From the NCBI GenBank assembly GCA_022842065.1, contig JALHQH010000009.1, positions 274,378 through 338,377 of the forward strand: a stretch of DNA of 64,000 nt, in the 5' to 3' direction. The translations under genes and the position numbers were made by a program. The notes beneath the pieces were generated by a model that saw only the letters and a program-made list of their open reading frames with translations, searched no databases and was not told the DNA's origin. The stretch comes from Caldilineaceae bacterium (GTDB taxonomy: Bacteria; Chloroflexota; Anaerolineae; Caldilineales; Caldilineaceae). Within the stretch, counting starts at the first letter, position 1; each line of letters begins with the position of its first letter. Shown here piece by piece: positions 1 through 9,858 of the stretch.

Positions 1-1236
1 TGACGCTTCATGGCCGACGCTGACATTCTCTTCCTCGACTTCAATGTAAGGATAGGTATCGGAACGGCTAGCATCATCCAACAGCAGGGCATCGCAGACG
101 ACCATACTCTTGCTGTGATGTGCCCCTTTGGCCACTTTGAGCAGACCACGGTAGCTGGCGCGCCCGCCGTTTTTGCTGATCGACTTAGAGACAATCTTGG
201 AGCTGGTGTAAGGTGCACCATGCACGACTTTGGCACCAGCATCCTGATGTTGGCCCTTGCCGGCAAAGGCAATGGAGAGAATTTCACCATGGGCGCGTGG
301 CCCCATCATGTAAACAGCCGGATATTTCATCGTCACCTTGCTACCCAGGTTGCCATCGATCCACTCCATGGTGGCATTTTCCTGGGCGATGGCCCGCTTG
401 GTCACCAAGTTGTAGACATCGGTACTCCAATTTTGGATCGTGGTATAACGGCAGCGTGAATCCTTTTTGACGATGATCTCGACGACCGCGCTGTGCAGGC
501 TGTTGCTACTGTAAAGCGGCGCCGTGCAGCCTTCCACATAGTGCATGCTGGCGCCCTCTTCCACGATAATCAGCGTGCGTTCAAATTGGCCCATATTCTC
601 GGTGTTAATGCGAAAATAGGCTTGCAGCGGAATATCTACATGGACGCCTTTGGGCACATAGACAAAGCTACCCCCACTCCAGACGGCACTATTGAGGGCC
701 GCAAATTTGTTGTCTGCCGCCGGGATAATCGTGGCAAAATATTGGCGGACCAGTGCTTCATGTTCGCGCAAACCAGTGTCCATGTCAACGAAGATTACAC
801 CGATCTTTTCCCACTCTTCGCGCAGGCTATGATAGACCACTTCGGAATCATATTGGGCACCAACCCCGGCCAGAAATTTACGCTCGGCTTCGGGAATCCC
901 CAGCCGTTCAAAGGTGTTTTTAATCGCCTCGGGCACATCATCCCAGCTTTTACCCTGGTGCGACGAGGGGCGCGAGTAATAGAAGATCTCTTCAAAGTCA
1001 ATGCCACTCAGATCGGCCCCCCAGGTGGGCATTGATTTGGCAAAAAAGATGTCAAGGGCCTCATGGCGAAAAGCACGCATCCAATCCGGTTCATTTTTCT
1101 GATCCGAGATCTGATCGATGATGCTGTGATCTAAGCCACGCTTGGTCTTAAAGATCGCTTTATCTTCATCATGGAAGCCATAGGCATAACCTTCTTTAAC
1201 ACCAACAAGACTCTCATGATCAGTTTGGGTAGCCAT
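1..1236 (-). CDS. sufB: Fe-S cluster assembly scaffold SufB (C-terminus outside window)
   Basis: SufB is the scaffold subunit of the cytoplasmic SufBCD complex, on which Fe-S clusters are built. Reverse-strand translation runs open for 412 codons to the window edge and starts [20 protein letters not shown]. Typical SufB blocks follow, such as [31 protein letters not shown] and the helical-core stretch [12 protein letters not shown]. About 60 C-terminal residues of the usual ~470 are missing because the window ends at [13 protein letters not shown]. The ATG at 1236 is preceded by an AAGAGGAACAA ribosome site. The rest of a suf operon (sufC, sufD, sufS) should lie beyond position 1. The open frames on the other strand here are shadows. 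Confidence 0.95.
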   Translation of the reverse strand, partial: MATQTDHESLVGVKEGYAYGFHDEDKAIFKTKRGLDHSIIDQISDQKNEPDWMRAFRHEALDIFFAKSMPTWGADLSGIDFEEIFYYSRPSSHQGKSWDDVPEAIKNTFERLGIPEAERKFLAGVGAQYDSEVVYHSLREEWEKIGVIFVDMDTGLREHEALVRQYFATIIPAADNKFAALNSAVWSGGSFVYVPKGVHVDIPLQAYFRINTENMGQFERTLIIVEEGASMHYVEGCTAPLYSSNSLHSAVVEIIVKKDSRCRYTTIQNWSTDVYNLVTKRAIAQENATMEWIDGNLGSKVTMKYPAVYMMGPRAHGEILSIAFAGKGQHQDAGAKVVHGAPYTSSKIVSKSISKNGGRASYRGLLKVAKGAHHSKSMVVCDALLLDDASRSDTYPYIEVEEENVSVGHEAS

Positions 1237-1584
1237 TATTTGTTCCTCTTGTGAATTCTTACAAATTTGCACTGGCGAAACGTGCATTCTGGTGGAAAAC
1301 GGTCATCGCTTGCGCGACCCGCTGCTGGACAACGCACAACACCCGCGTCGTGAAGGCAAAGCAACCGTTTTCGCTGCAATCGCATTACAGGGACGATAAT
1401 GGCAACTTCTGAACCGTAAGCTCAAATTTACCAAGCTCAAATTTGTCGGTTCTATAGCCTACTATACGCCCTAATCAAGCGGATGTCGTCTCCCCAAAGA
1501 GGGATTTATGAGGAATTGGGTAGAATGAGGGCGCAGCGGTGCTCCCCCCAAAGGGGTAAGCCGGGCGCGCGGGTAGGTGAGGTA
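1237..1584. other. Intergenic region upstream of sufB with AAATTTGAGCTT direct repeats
   Basis: No gene is seen. Around 1419-1450 a 12-bp sequence (AAGCTCAAATTT on the plus strand) occurs twice in tandem, 3 bp apart, upstream of sufB. This could be an operator, but its regulator is unknown. The remainder, next to the downstream end of the response regulator, shows only weak GC-rich symmetry near 1540-1570. Confidence 0.4.
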
Positions 1585-2235
1585 TTAATCAGCGATGAGC
1601 TTATGGTGCAGCGCATAGGTAATCGCCTTCATGCGGCTGGGGACTTGTAACTTGGACAGCACATTGCTGACGTGAAATTTTACGGTCGAGCGACCGATAA
1701 TCAATCGTTCGGCAATGGCACTGTTGTTTAGCCCTTCCACGATCAACCCCAATACTTCGCGCTCACGCGGGGTTAGATCAAAGCCCGGTTCGGTCAGCTG
1801 ATTTTTGCGGGTCTGGCGAATCAGCATTTGGGTTGCTTCTAGCGCAAGGGTCGGCCGGCCGGCATGCGCGGCATAAATCGCCTCGGCTAATTCGTCGGCA
1901 GAGACATTCTTTAAAAGATAGGCAATCGCGCCGGCTTCGAGGACCCGTTTGATTAACGCATCTTCGTGGAAACTCGTGAGGGCGATCACTTGAATCTGTG
2001 GGTAGTGTTTCCGAATCGCCAAGGTTGCATCGGCACCATCCATGTGGGGCATCACCAGATCCATCAAGACGACGTCTGGGTGCAACTGACCACACAAATT
2101 GACCGCTCTGGCCCCATCTTGGGCTTCCCCAACCAGGGTCAGTTGATCATAGACCGACAAGAAAGCTGTAAGGCCACTCCGGACCACAGCCTGATCATCA
2201 ACAATTAAGACGCGGATTGGCGCTTCGTTTGTCAA
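1585..2235 (-). CDS. NarL/LuxR-family two-component response regulator
   Basis: A two-domain response regulator. The receiver has the acidic pair in VLIVDDQ, the phospho-acceptor Asp in VVLMDLVMP, and the Thr and Lys switch residues in ALTSF and YLLKN. A C-terminal LuxR helix-turn-helix reads LTPREREVLGLIVEGLNN...GRSTVKFHVSNVLSKL. An ATG lies upstream at 2301 but falls inside the preceding small gene. The TTG at 2235 with AAGAGG 7 bases upstream gives the standard N-terminus (LTNEAPIRVLIVDDQ) and a 34-bp gap, so I prefer it. The cognate kinase is not adjacent. Unlike its neighbour at 2622-3275, all key receiver residues are present. Confidence 0.88.
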   Translation of the reverse strand: MTNEAPIRVLIVDDQAVVRSGLTAFLSVYDQLTLVGEAQDGARAVNLCGQLHPDVVLMDLVMPHMDGADATLAIRKHYPQIQVIALTSFHEDALIKRVLEAGAIAYLLKNVSADELAEAIYAAHAGRPTLALEATQMLIRQTRKNQLTEPGFDLTPREREVLGLIVEGLNNSAIAERLIIGRSTVKFHVSNVLSKLQVPSRMKAITYALHHKLIAD

Positions 2236-2269
2236 AGGTTTACCTCTTTCTCTGGCGGTCGTGTGCCAG

Positions 2270-2464
2270 CTAAGTGCCGTCGCGCGTCTGGTTGAGCACA
2301 TTCAGAATGATCCTGGCCGAACTGCCCAAGGCGCGTTGCTCATCGAGCGTAAAAATCGTGGTGACAAGCTCTTCTAAAACTTTTATGTCCGGGGTCCGAT
2401 TCTTTGCGACGCACGCCTGGTGGTAGAGCCGAACTCGTTGGGTAAAGTCATTGACTTTAGTCAT
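2270..2464 (-). CDS. Small hypothetical protein, 64 aa
   Basis: I do not recognise this family. It encodes a soluble, helix-prone protein (MTKVNDFTQRVRLYHQACVA...) with no membrane segment and no metal motif. It sits in the same direction between two LuxR-type regulators and ends 34 bases before the downstream regulator, so it may be cotranscribed with it. An ATG start and coding-like composition support it. It could be a partner or modulator of the regulator, but nothing in the sequence shows that. Confidence 0.55.
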   Translation of the reverse strand: MTKVNDFTQRVRLYHQACVAKNRTPDIKVLEELVTTIFTLDEQRALGSSARIILNVLNQTRDGT

Positions 2465-2621
2465 TACACAATCTGCTTTCAGGATGCATGCGCTCCCCGC
2501 CTTTAGTTAGTTTCTGTTGCGAAAGCGCTTGATCACCGTCAAGGTTCGCAAAGGATTTTCTCTGGCGAACCTTCGTGCGTTTGGCGGCCTGCGCAATAGA
2601 AATCGCGTTTTGCAACAACCA

Positions 2622-3275
2622 TTAACTAACATATGTGAGGTATAAACCGGCAGCTTTGCGGTTACTTAGATTTAATTTTGCCAATACATGATGGACATGA
2701 TTCTTCACGGTGCCTACCGTCAGAATCAGTTGATTGGCGATGATCTGATTGGTATGGCCTTGACCAAGCAGGGTTAGCACTTCATGCTCGCGTTTGGTCA
2801 AATTGGCATACAGGCGATGATTCGGTGTGTTGCCGGCCGCGAGCCGGCTCAACCGAGTCAGATGGCTCATCATCGTTGCTGCCATCGCCGGCGAAACCAG
2901 GGGTTGGCCACTACAGACGGCCGCGATCTGTTTGCCCCAGGCTTCTACCCCTTCGTGGCGTAGGACATAACCGGCCGCCCCAGCCGCAATCCACCCCAAA
3001 ATCTTTTTGGGATCATTGGGCAGGTCGGTCACGATTACTTTGGCTGGGATCGCCTGCCGACGTAAATGTTTCAGCAACCTGCGCAGCTCATCGCTGGGTA
3101 AAGTGGCGGAGGCCAAAATTAGATCGCAGTTGGTATGGTCAACCCGCATAAGGCATTCTGACACAGATCCCATCGCTTGGATCACACGTAAGGAGGCAAT
3201 CGCATCCAACAGATCAGCCGCTTGGCGTAGCCGCGCCAGATTTTCGTGGATGATGAAGACGCGTGTGCCGGTCAT
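2622..3275 (-). CDS. LuxR-family regulator with degenerate receiver domain
   Basis: 217 aa with the fold pattern of a response regulator. The C-terminal LuxR DNA-binding helix-turn-helix is intact (LTKREHEVLTLLGQGHTNQIIANQL...VGTVKNHVHHVLAKLNL). The N-terminal domain is receiver-like but lacks the phosphorylation machinery: the acidic pair is replaced in VFIIHENL, and the acceptor Asp position reads Ser in CDLILASATLP. It is therefore probably a phosphorylation-independent (pseudo-receiver) transcription factor. Its ATG overlaps the stop of the BON/PRC gene by 4 bases, so the two are translationally coupled. That operon carries a copy of the conserved promoter module at 4225-4284. Confidence 0.85.
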   Translation of the reverse strand: MTGTRVFIIHENLARLRQAADLLDAIASLRVIQAMGSVSECLMRVDHTNCDLILASATLPSDELRRLLKHLRRQAIPAKVIVTDLPNDPKKILGWIAAGAAGYVLRHEGVEAWGKQIAAVCSGQPLVSPAMAATMMSHLTRLSRLAAGNTPNHRLYANLTKREHEVLTLLGQGHTNQIIANQLILTVGTVKNHVHHVLAKLNLSNRKAAGLYLTYVS

Positions 3276-4141
3276 AGCCGTTCCCCTCCGGATTGTTCTT
3301 TGGAGAATAGCACATCAGCGGGTTGATAAGGATAGGGTGGTTGCCAATCCACTGGTGGGGCCGTATAAATCGCTGGGTTGAAATCAGCCGCATGGGCCAC
3401 TGCGTCACTGTTGACGTTGAGAAAGAGTGCGCCGCTTGGTGCGCACCGAATCCGACTAAGTGAAATCAGCACAGGGTGTGGGGCTGGCGGCCGTACGGCA
3501 GGGGTCTCTGCCCAATCAAGCAAATGGGGCGGCACAACCTGGACCTGCAACATGACAGCCGTCACCCGTCGATTTTGTGGATTGATGACGACCTGTTGAA
3601 CCCGCCCGACCTGGCCATCGGTTGCATAAATTTCACTGCCGATGTTGGGTTGAATAAAGCGTTCTTCATCGCTGTCTAGCACGCTGCCTGGGGTGTGAAT
3701 CACATTAATAATCCCACGCGCCTGCCCAATGGTGGCCGCGATTTGGCCGGCGGCGAGGCGGGCGGGTGAATGATTTACCTTGCCCCCCAGGTAGACGACC
3801 CCATGTTGAACATTGACCTGAATCTGCTCGTGCTGCATCTGTTGGCTCTGACCGAGTGCCTGTGCCACGTTGATCATGAGTTCATAATCCACCACTAATT
3901 GGTTGACGACGGCGATCACACCGGTTACCTCGCTGGTAGTAGTTTCGGCTTGCACCTTGTCACTTGCGCGCACAACATGGCCGGTGAGGGTGGCGATACC
4001 GTTGGTGACCATGACATGGATATAGGCCACGTTGCTGCGGCCTAACAGCTGGTGGGCCCTGAGGGCATGGGTGATCGCATCGCTGAGTTGCTCGTCAGCC
4101 TGGGCCGATAAAGCTTGCGGTTCGATTTTGGTTTCAGTCAT
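3272..4141 (-). CDS. BON-domain and PRC-barrel-like protein
   Basis: 289 aa. Residues ~20-150 hold two BON-like repeats, with the pattern 'V.NGIATLTGHV' and 'VQHGVVYLGGKV', each followed by a segment ending in a conserved Val/Ile-rich strand. Residues ~165-290 resemble a PRC-barrel (IGSEIYATDGQVGRVQQVVINP). BON domains are linked to membrane or phospholipid interaction and osmotic stress, and PRC barrels to protein or RNA contacts. There is no signal peptide. It is the first gene of an operon with the degenerate LuxR regulator and lies behind promoter module copy A. A paralogous PRC-type protein is at 40802-41440. The exact role is unknown. Confidence 0.8.
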   Translation of the reverse strand: MTETKIEPQALSAQADEQLSDAITHALRAHQLLGRSNVAYIHVMVTNGIATLTGHVVRASDKVQAETTTSEVTGVIAVVNQLVVDYELMINVAQALGQSQQMQHEQIQVNVQHGVVYLGGKVNHSPARLAAGQIAATIGQARGIINVIHTPGSVLDSDEERFIQPNIGSEIYATDGQVGRVQQVVINPQNRRVTAVMLQVQVVPPHLLDWAETPAVRPPAPHPVLISLSRIRCAPSGALFLNVNSDAVAHAADFNPAIYTAPPVDWQPPYPYQPADVLFSKEQSGGERL

Positions 4142-4224
4142 GGTGAGCTCTCCATTTCAGCGCTTGTCATTTACAAGCAATCCACTCTATTCGGTAGCTG
4201 TCACTAAAGATAGCTACAAAATAT

Positions 4225-4284
4225 AGTATAGCGATCATTTAAGCATCTGTCGTCAACGGGGTGCTGATCTTCTTCTCAACAAAA
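4225..4284 (-). promoter_or_regulatory. Conserved promoter module, copy A (BON/PRC operon)
   Basis: Read on the minus strand: TTTTGTTGAG, then GATCAGCACC, then GTTGACGACA, then exactly 20 bp between TTGACG and TATACT (4225-4230). The first and second GTTGA are 23 bp apart. TATACT lies 84 bp before the ATG at 4141. The same arrangement occurs at six other sites in the window. Confidence 0.75.
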
Positions 4285-4320
4285 GCAACGTGCCTGTGGT
4301 CGTTATCCAAACCAGCGTTT

Positions 4321-6321
4321 TTACAACGTCGGGATCTGCCCATTTTGCCCAACCAGCGCCGTTTCGCGTGCTAATGCCTGCATTACCGCACTACCGTCAA
4401 CCGTCTCTTGTTGTAATAATTGGGCGGTTAAACTTTCCAACGCCGCCTGATGATCTTGCAAACAGGCGTAGGCCTGGGTGTATTGTTCGGTGACGATGCG
4501 CTGGACTTCGCCATCAATCGTCTGGCGCGTGGCGGGGCTGAGTTGGCTGTCATCTTGCACCGCGCCACCGAGATATTGCAGCTGTTGGCCGGCATAACGC
4601 ACCGAGCCGAGCTTCTCACTCATGCCATATTCGGTGACCATGCGCCGCGCCAATTCGCTAGCACGCATAATGTCATCGCTGGCCCCTGTGCTCAGGGTAT
4701 CAAAGATTAGCCGTTCGGCGGCGCGGCCACCCAACATCAGGGTAATCTTGTCGAGCAGTTCATCCATCGTCAGCAGATAACGATCTTCGGTCGGCATTTG
4801 CATAGTGTAACCAAGCGCGCCGCGGCTGCGGGGAATGATGCTGATCTTGCTCACCGGATCGCTATGGGGTGTCAACGCCGCGATCAATGCATGGCCGGCT
4901 TCGTGATAGGCAACCGTTTTGCGCTCCAGTTCGTTCATGACGCGCGTCTTTTTCTCCGACCCGGCAACGACCCGTTCGATGGCCGCCTCAAAGTCGTGCA
5001 GTGTGACGGCCACCGCCTTTTGACGGGCCGCGAGCAATGCCGCCTCATTCATCACGTTAGCCAAATCGGCACCACTAAAGCCCGGTGTCATCCGCGCCGC
5101 CCGTTCCAGATCAAAATCTGCGGCCAGTTTGATCGCGCCACTGTGAATTTTCAGGATCTGAAGCCGACCGGTCAGATCCGGATTGCCCACGGCGACCTGG
5201 CGATCAAAGCGCCCCGCGCGCAGTAACGCGGGGTCTAAGACTTCGGGGCGATTGGTCGCGGCCATGATGATCACCGGCATGCCGGTATCAGTCCGAAAGC
5301 CGTCGATCTCGGCTAATAGTTGATTCAGCGTCTGTTCGCGTTCGTCATTGCCGCCCATACTGACCACACCACTGCGGCTGCGGCCAATTGCGTCAATTTC
5401 GTCAATAAAGACAATCGAGGGCGCGACCTGGTGGGCCTTCACAAAGAGATCGCGCACGCGGGCCGCACCGACACCGACAAACATCTCGATAAAAGCCGAG
5501 CCACTGGTCTCAAAGAAGGGCACACTTGCTTCACCGGCGGTCGCTTTGGCCAGCAATGTCTTACCGGTGCCAGGCGGGCCAACCAGCAGCACCCCTTTGG
5601 GAATGTGGCCCCCCAGCGCGGTAAACTGTTCGGGGGTTTTCAAGAACTGGATGATCTCCTGCAACTCGGCAATTGCTTCATCGGCACCACCCACATCGGC
5701 ATAGGTGACGCCCACGGTCTCCGGCTTCACCTCGGTCGCTTTGCTTTTACCAACGTTGAACATCCCGCCCATCCCGCCCAGGCCGCCTGCGCCATCCTGA
5801 CCCATGCGCCGCGAGAGCATAAACCAGAAGCCCGCCAGTAAAACCAAGGGCAGCCCATAGGCCAGCAACAGACCGCCAATCTGATTGGGGGGTGGTTGGA
5901 AGCTGAACTGTACATCCGCCGCTTGCAGATCAGCGACCAGTTGCGGATCTTCACCCGCGGTAAAAACGGTATTAAAAGGCAGGGTCGTGGTCACTGGGGT
6001 CGTCTCTGCGCCCGTCTCAGCGGTTGTCACTGGAGCAGTTGTAGAATTGGCCGTGGGGTCATGTCGCGTGCCGGTCAGGCTACTCTGGCCAATCACCACG
6101 GTCAGGATCTGACCGGCAGCCAGCTCTTGTTTGAAGGTGCTATAGGTGATTTCGCTGGATTGCTGCGCACGGGGGGCAAGATAGAAGCGTTGAAAGAGCC
6201 AGATCGCAATTACTGCCCCAATGGCATAGCCGATATAGGCACGGCGCTGGCGTTGTTGGCGCTCGCGACGTTTTTTCTCTTCATTGGGGTTGGGTTGGGG
6301 GGTCGATGGTAGGTTGGTCAT
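4321..6321 (-). CDS. ftsH: ATP-dependent zinc metalloprotease FtsH
   Basis: A membrane-anchored AAA+ protease that degrades misfolded and regulatory membrane proteins. The 666 aa show an N-terminal TM ([15 protein letters not shown]), a periplasmic/extracytoplasmic domain with a Thr-rich insert, and a second TM near residue 160. The AAA module follows with Walker A GPPGTGKT, Walker B IVFIDEID and second region of homology [20 protein letters not shown]. The Zn-protease motif HEAGH and a C-terminal helical part complete it. Length and order fit bacterial FtsH. It is monocistronic with its own copy of the conserved promoter module (6363-6421). Its likely partners HflK and HflC are encoded at 30251-32212. 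Confidence 0.97.
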   Translation of the reverse strand: MTNLPSTPQPNPNEEKKRRERQQRQRRAYIGYAIGAVIAIWLFQRFYLAPRAQQSSEITYSTFKQELAAGQILTVVIGQSSLTGTRHDPTANSTTAPVTTAETGAETTPVTTTLPFNTVFTAGEDPQLVADLQAADVQFSFQPPPNQIGGLLLAYGLPLVLLAGFWFMLSRRMGQDGAGGLGGMGGMFNVGKSKATEVKPETVGVTYADVGGADEAIAELQEIIQFLKTPEQFTALGGHIPKGVLLVGPPGTGKTLLAKATAGEASVPFFETSGSAFIEMFVGVGAARVRDLFVKAHQVAPSIVFIDEIDAIGRSRSGVVSMGGNDEREQTLNQLLAEIDGFRTDTGMPVIIMAATNRPEVLDPALLRAGRFDRQVAVGNPDLTGRLQILKIHSGAIKLAADFDLERAARMTPGFSGADLANVMNEAALLAARQKAVAVTLHDFEAAIERVVAGSEKKTRVMNELERKTVAYHEAGHALIAALTPHSDPVSKISIIPRSRGALGYTMQMPTEDRYLLTMDELLDKITLMLGGRAAERLIFDTLSTGASDDIMRASELARRMVTEYGMSEKLGSVRYAGQQLQYLGGAVQDDSQLSPATRQTIDGEVQRIVTEQYTQAYACLQDHQAALESLTAQLLQQETVDGSAVMQALARETALVGQNGQIPTL

Positions 6322-6362
6322 TTACTGTCCTATCTGGCTGCATGTTCAAAACAAACAACCAT

Positions 6363-6421
6363 AGTATAGGTGCAAATCAACCGCCTGTCGTCAACACTCT
6401 GCTGATTTTTCTGTCAACAAA
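6363..6421 (-). promoter_or_regulatory. Conserved promoter module, copy B (ftsH)
   Basis: Minus-strand reading: TTTGTTGACAGAAAAATCAG, GTTGACGACA, 20 bp, TATACT (6363-6368), then 42 bp to the ftsH ATG. GTTGA-to-GTTGA spacing is 23 bp. A hairpin with 11-bp arms (6421-6444) followed by a short T run lies directly upstream. Confidence 0.75.
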
Positions 6422-6471
6422 GCCACAGAATTCATTCTGTGGCTGGTACGCAAAACCTGTTAAAACAGGTT
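6421..6471. repeat. Two adjacent short hairpins
   Basis: 6421-6444 is a near-perfect palindrome (AGCCACAGAAT / ATTCTGTGGCT). 6454-6471 is a second one (ACCTGTT / AACAGGT). On the minus strand the first is followed by TTT and then promoter module B, so it may act as a terminator or insulator. Confidence 0.5.
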
Positions 6472-6503
6472 GCCGCCGACCGTCTATACTTCGCGCTAAA
6501 TGA

Positions 6504-6642
6504 GAATCTGGTTAGTGTCACGAGTTATTCGCCATGCTCGCCGGGGATTGTCAAATCCCCGGCCCCATACACCGGATCTGCCCGTACCCTCTGGGGGCCG
6601 GCGTGAGCCCGTGGCGAATAACTCGTGACACTAACGAATCTG
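6504..6642. mobile_element. MITE-like element with 24-bp inverted repeats and 7-bp target duplication
   Basis: 6511-6534 (GTTAGTGTCACGAGTTATTC...) is repeated perfectly inverted at 6612-6635. The 125-bp unit is flanked on both sides by GAATCTG (6504-6510 and 6636-6642), the expected mark of transposition. There is no coding capacity, so a transposase would have to act in trans. Confidence 0.8.
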
Positions 6643-6722
6643 CGTTTTTACCGCTGTATAAACGCGGGTTCTCATTTCAACCGCAGTACAACGTGATTTA
6701 TCCCGTTTTGCGCAGCAGGCGG

Positions 6723-6796
6723 TGAATTCAGGGTGCGTCCCGCGAAAGGGGTGCCCCGAACGTTTACCCCAAAATTGGGACACACCCGTGAATTCA
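6723..6796. repeat. Imperfect inverted repeat
   Basis: TGAATTCAGGGTGCGTCCC (6723-6741) pairs with GGGACACACCCGTGAATTCA (6777-6796) with few mismatches. It lies just downstream of the SARP-like gene (minus strand) and could form a hairpin or be another decayed element. Confidence 0.5.
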
Positions 6797-6839
6797 TTCC
6801 CAGTAACCGGGCGTGAAGGGACGGCATCGTGACAATTTC

Positions 6840-9746
6840 TCAAGCGCTTTTCCCCCCCTGTTCCAAACTAGCGACAAGGGGTGACCGGATCAACGCCAAT
6901 GCGTCCGCCAGGGTTAACGCTTGCCCGGCCGTCCAGGCCGTGGCAAATTCGGTGGCCGGCAGTTGGCTGTGCAGCGCGGCCAATATCTGCTCGCTGATCA
7001 ACCGATCGAAGGGGAAAAGAATGGGCTGCCGGGTGGCCAGGGCCAACAACCGCACCGCCAGGTCGGGCTGCCCTTGCCCACGGCGCAACTCAGCGTAACA
7101 GATCAGGCTCAGGATCACGCCGCTGGCGAGCGCAAGCGCCTGAAAGCGCACCTCGCTCTGCGCGATGTAGCATTCCGCCGCCGCCAATTCGCCTTGCCGG
7201 CCAGCAATATAGCCCAGACGGGCCAAGATCGCGGCTCGATAAATCTCAAAGCCGACGGCCTCCGCCAATTGCAAGGCTTCCATATAATAACGCCGCGCCG
7301 TCGCCCAATCCCCGCCTAGCGCGGCGGCGTCACCGGCTTGTTGCAAGGCGCGCGCGATCAACCAGCGCGCGCCGACCTGGCGAAAGTAGCTGACCGCTTC
7401 GTCACCATAGCACTTGGCTTGGGCAAAGTCGTGCTGCCGCAGCGCCCACTCGCTGAGGGCGTAATCGGCTTCCGCCATGATGACCGCTTCCGGCAGCCGC
7501 TGACCAATCGCCAGCGCTTCGGCGTAGTACTGATAGGCGACCGCCGGATCCGGTTGCACCGACCCCCAGCGGATCAGGATGGTGCTGGTGGTGAGCGGGG
7601 TCGCGGCCTGGCGCCACAACTCTTCGTGTTGTGCAAAGAGTTGCGCGGCTTCGGCTCCTTTGCCCAGCAAGGTCAGGGTGAAGCCCAGCCAATTCAACGC
7701 ATCACACAAGTGGGCGGCATCGCCCAACGCCTGCAACTGGCGGACGCTCTCGGCCAGCGGCACGGGGTTAAATTGGCCCTTGTAAAATTGAATGGTCAGA
7801 TAACCCAGTTGGGCAAGGGCGCGCCCCAAGGTGATGGCGACTGAAGTCTCGGCCGCTGCCGTCAGCGTCGCTGTGGTTTCGGTGGCTGGGGCCGGCAAAG
7901 CCAACACCCGTTGCGACCAGAGTTCGCCTTCGACCATGCGATCGCCATAGAACCAGTAGATCCGGAGCAACCCCACCAGGCGACAGGCCGCTTCCGGGTC
8001 GTGGGTACACGCCCAGAGGATGGCGGCGCGCAAGTTGTCATGGGCTGCGGCCAACTGGGGAATGTAGCGCGCCCGTTGCCCCTGTTGCAGCAAGGGTTCG
8101 ACAGCGCTGACCCAGCGCAGATAATAGGCCAGATGGCGGTGGCCCATTGCCGTTTCAGCGTGCGCCGCACACAATTTTTCATAGGCATATTGGCGAATCG
8201 TCTCCAACATGTGGTAGCACGGTTCGTCCTCACGCTCAGCCACGCTGACCAGCGACTTTTCGACCAGGCGCAGGAGCGCCGCGAAAACCGTATGGGCGGC
8301 CAGCCCGTCGGGCAGATCATCGCGACAGACCGCTTCAGCAGCAGCCAATGTCCAGTTGCCGGCAAAGATGCTCAAGCGTTGTAAGAGGATACGCTCCGGC
8401 TCGCTCAGCAGTGCATAGCTCCAATCGACCGAGGCGCGCAGGGTTTGGTGGCGCGGCAGGGCCGTGCGATTGCCCCGATCCAGCAGGTGAAAGCGCTGGG
8501 TCAACCGTTCGACCAACATTGGGAGCGGCAGGGTTTTGACATGCGGCGCGGCCAGTTCGAGGGCCAGGGGAATACCATCCAGCCGGCGACAGAGTTCGGC
8601 CACGGCCGGGGCATTAGTCAGGGTCAACTGAAAGGTGGGCTGCACCAGGGTGGCGCGCGCCACAAACAAGCGCACCGCCTCATACCTCAGCAGGTCCGCC
8701 GGGGTGGCGTGATCCGCCGGTGGCGGCACGGTCAGCGGCACCACCGGATAGCATTGTTCACCGGCCATGCCCAATGCCTCGCGACTGGTGGCCAAGAGGC
8801 GCACCTGGGGACAACTGCGCAATACGGCGTCGGCCAAGGTCGCGCACGCGTCCAGGAGATGTTCACAGTTGTCGAGGATCAGTAACAATTGTTTGTTGCG
8901 CAACCACGCCAGCAATAGGGTCAAGAGCGGGCGCCCCGCTTGCGGATGCAGCCCCAGGGCGCTGACGATGGTGGTGGGCAGTAGCGTGGGATCGCTGATG
9001 GTGGCCAGTTCAATAAACCAGACGCCATCAGCAAAGGTCGGCAGCAGCGTGGTGGCGACTTCGAGCGCGAGCCGGCTCTTGCCGGCACCGCCGGGGCCGA
9101 CCAGCGTCACGAGGCGCGGGCTGGCGGGGGTGATGGCTGCGCTGATCTGGGCGTGCAGCGCAGCCAACAGCGCTTCTCGCCCCATAAAGCTGGTGGTCGC
9201 CAGCGGTAAATGATGGGTAGCCGGCGGCGGTTGGTCAAGCTGTTCTTGCACCTGCGCAATCTGTTGCTGATAGTGCTGTTGGCGGGCCAAGCGCCAGGCT
9301 TGGAAGGGTGCGCTGTCCACCCGATCCAGATCTGCTAAAAAGGGGCGTTGTATCGTGGGGGCCAAGGTCGCCCAGGCCGTGTCGCGCACGCCAGACGGCG
9401 TTTTGGTGGGATCACCTAGTACCACCCCTTGCAATGTCAGCAGATCACACCCAAACGCCGGATGTTCGAGATCGACGCGGATGGTCTGCCGGGTCGTTTG
9501 CAGGACAGCCAACCCAGCCAGCGTTTTCCGCAATGTGGCCAGCGTGTTACGCAGGTTGGTCTGGGCGCTGTTCGGGTGATAGCCGGGCCAGAAGAACTCG
9601 GCCAGTTGGTGGCGGCGTAACGGGCCGCCCCCCTCCGCCACCAGATAGGCGAGGAGGGCTTTCGCTTTATCCGAATGAAAATGTAAGGTGCGCTCCCCCA
9701 ATTTGGCTTGAAAAAGCCCAAACAAATGCAATACGAACGGTTCCAT
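6840..9746 (-). CDS. SARP-like transcriptional regulator with NB-ARC/MalT-type ATPase and TPR domain
   Basis: 968 aa. Residues ~1-95 form an OmpR/SARP winged helix (LHLFGLFQAKLGERTLHF, then LAEFFWPGYHPNSAQTNLRNTLATLRK). After a linker much shorter than a full bacterial activation domain comes an ATPase with Walker A GPGGAGKS, Walker B LLLILDNCEHLL and a sensor segment LLATSREALG. A winged-helix stretch (LPRHQTLRASVDWSYALL) and C-terminal TPR-like helical repeats follow, from about residue 560 to the end. Such proteins are signal-integrating activators in Chloroflexota and Actinobacteria. It stands alone, and the target genes are unknown. The short activation-domain region is the only oddity. 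Confidence 0.88.
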   Translation of the reverse strand: MEPFVLHLFGLFQAKLGERTLHFHSDKAKALLAYLVAEGGGPLRRHQLAEFFWPGYHPNSAQTNLRNTLATLRKTLAGLAVLQTTRQTIRVDLEHPAFGCDLLTLQGVVLGDPTKTPSGVRDTAWATLAPTIQRPFLADLDRVDSAPFQAWRLARQQHYQQQIAQVQEQLDQPPPATHHLPLATTSFMGREALLAALHAQISAAITPASPRLVTLVGPGGAGKSRLALEVATTLLPTFADGVWFIELATISDPTLLPTTIVSALGLHPQAGRPLLTLLLAWLRNKQLLLILDNCEHLLDACATLADAVLRSCPQVRLLATSREALGMAGEQCYPVVPLTVPPPADHATPADLLRYEAVRLFVARATLVQPTFQLTLTNAPAVAELCRRLDGIPLALELAAPHVKTLPLPMLVERLTQRFHLLDRGNRTALPRHQTLRASVDWSYALLSEPERILLQRLSIFAGNWTLAAAEAVCRDDLPDGLAAHTVFAALLRLVEKSLVSVAEREDEPCYHMLETIRQYAYEKLCAAHAETAMGHRHLAYYLRWVSAVEPLLQQGQRARYIPQLAAAHDNLRAAILWACTHDPEAACRLVGLLRIYWFYGDRMVEGELWSQRVLALPAPATETTATLTAAAETSVAITLGRALAQLGYLTIQFYKGQFNPVPLAESVRQLQALGDAAHLCDALNWLGFTLTLLGKGAEAAQLFAQHEELWRQAATPLTTSTILIRWGSVQPDPAVAYQYYAEALAIGQRLPEAVIMAEADYALSEWALRQHDFAQAKCYGDEAVSYFRQVGARWLIARALQQAGDAAALGGDWATARRYYMEALQLAEAVGFEIYRAAILARLGYIAGRQGELAAAECYIAQSEVRFQALALASGVILSLICYAELRRGQGQPDLAVRLLALATRQPILFPFDRLISEQILAALHSQLPATEFATAWTAGQALTLADALALIRSPLVASLEQGGKSA

Positions 9747-9812
9747 GCACGTATCCTACACAAAGCTGAAGAAAAGACGTACTTATGCAGCCGGACCTGA
9801 AATGGTGACAAG

Positions 9813-9858
9813 GTGAAGGGGTGAAGGGGTGAAGGGGTGAAGGGGTGAAGGGGTGAAG
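9813..9858. repeat. GTGAAGGG tandem array (5.75 units)
   Basis: Five perfect 8-bp units plus a partial sixth. About 40 bp on, a second array with roughly complementary TCACCC(T/C)(G/T) units runs to 9935. Similar TTCACCCC/TTGTCATC strings recur between the two glycosyltransferase genes at about 13475-13555. Confidence 0.8.

Noticed and set aside
10..1035. Long open frames on the plus strand at the window start
   Set aside because: They lie opposite sufB, whose minus-strand protein is unmistakable.
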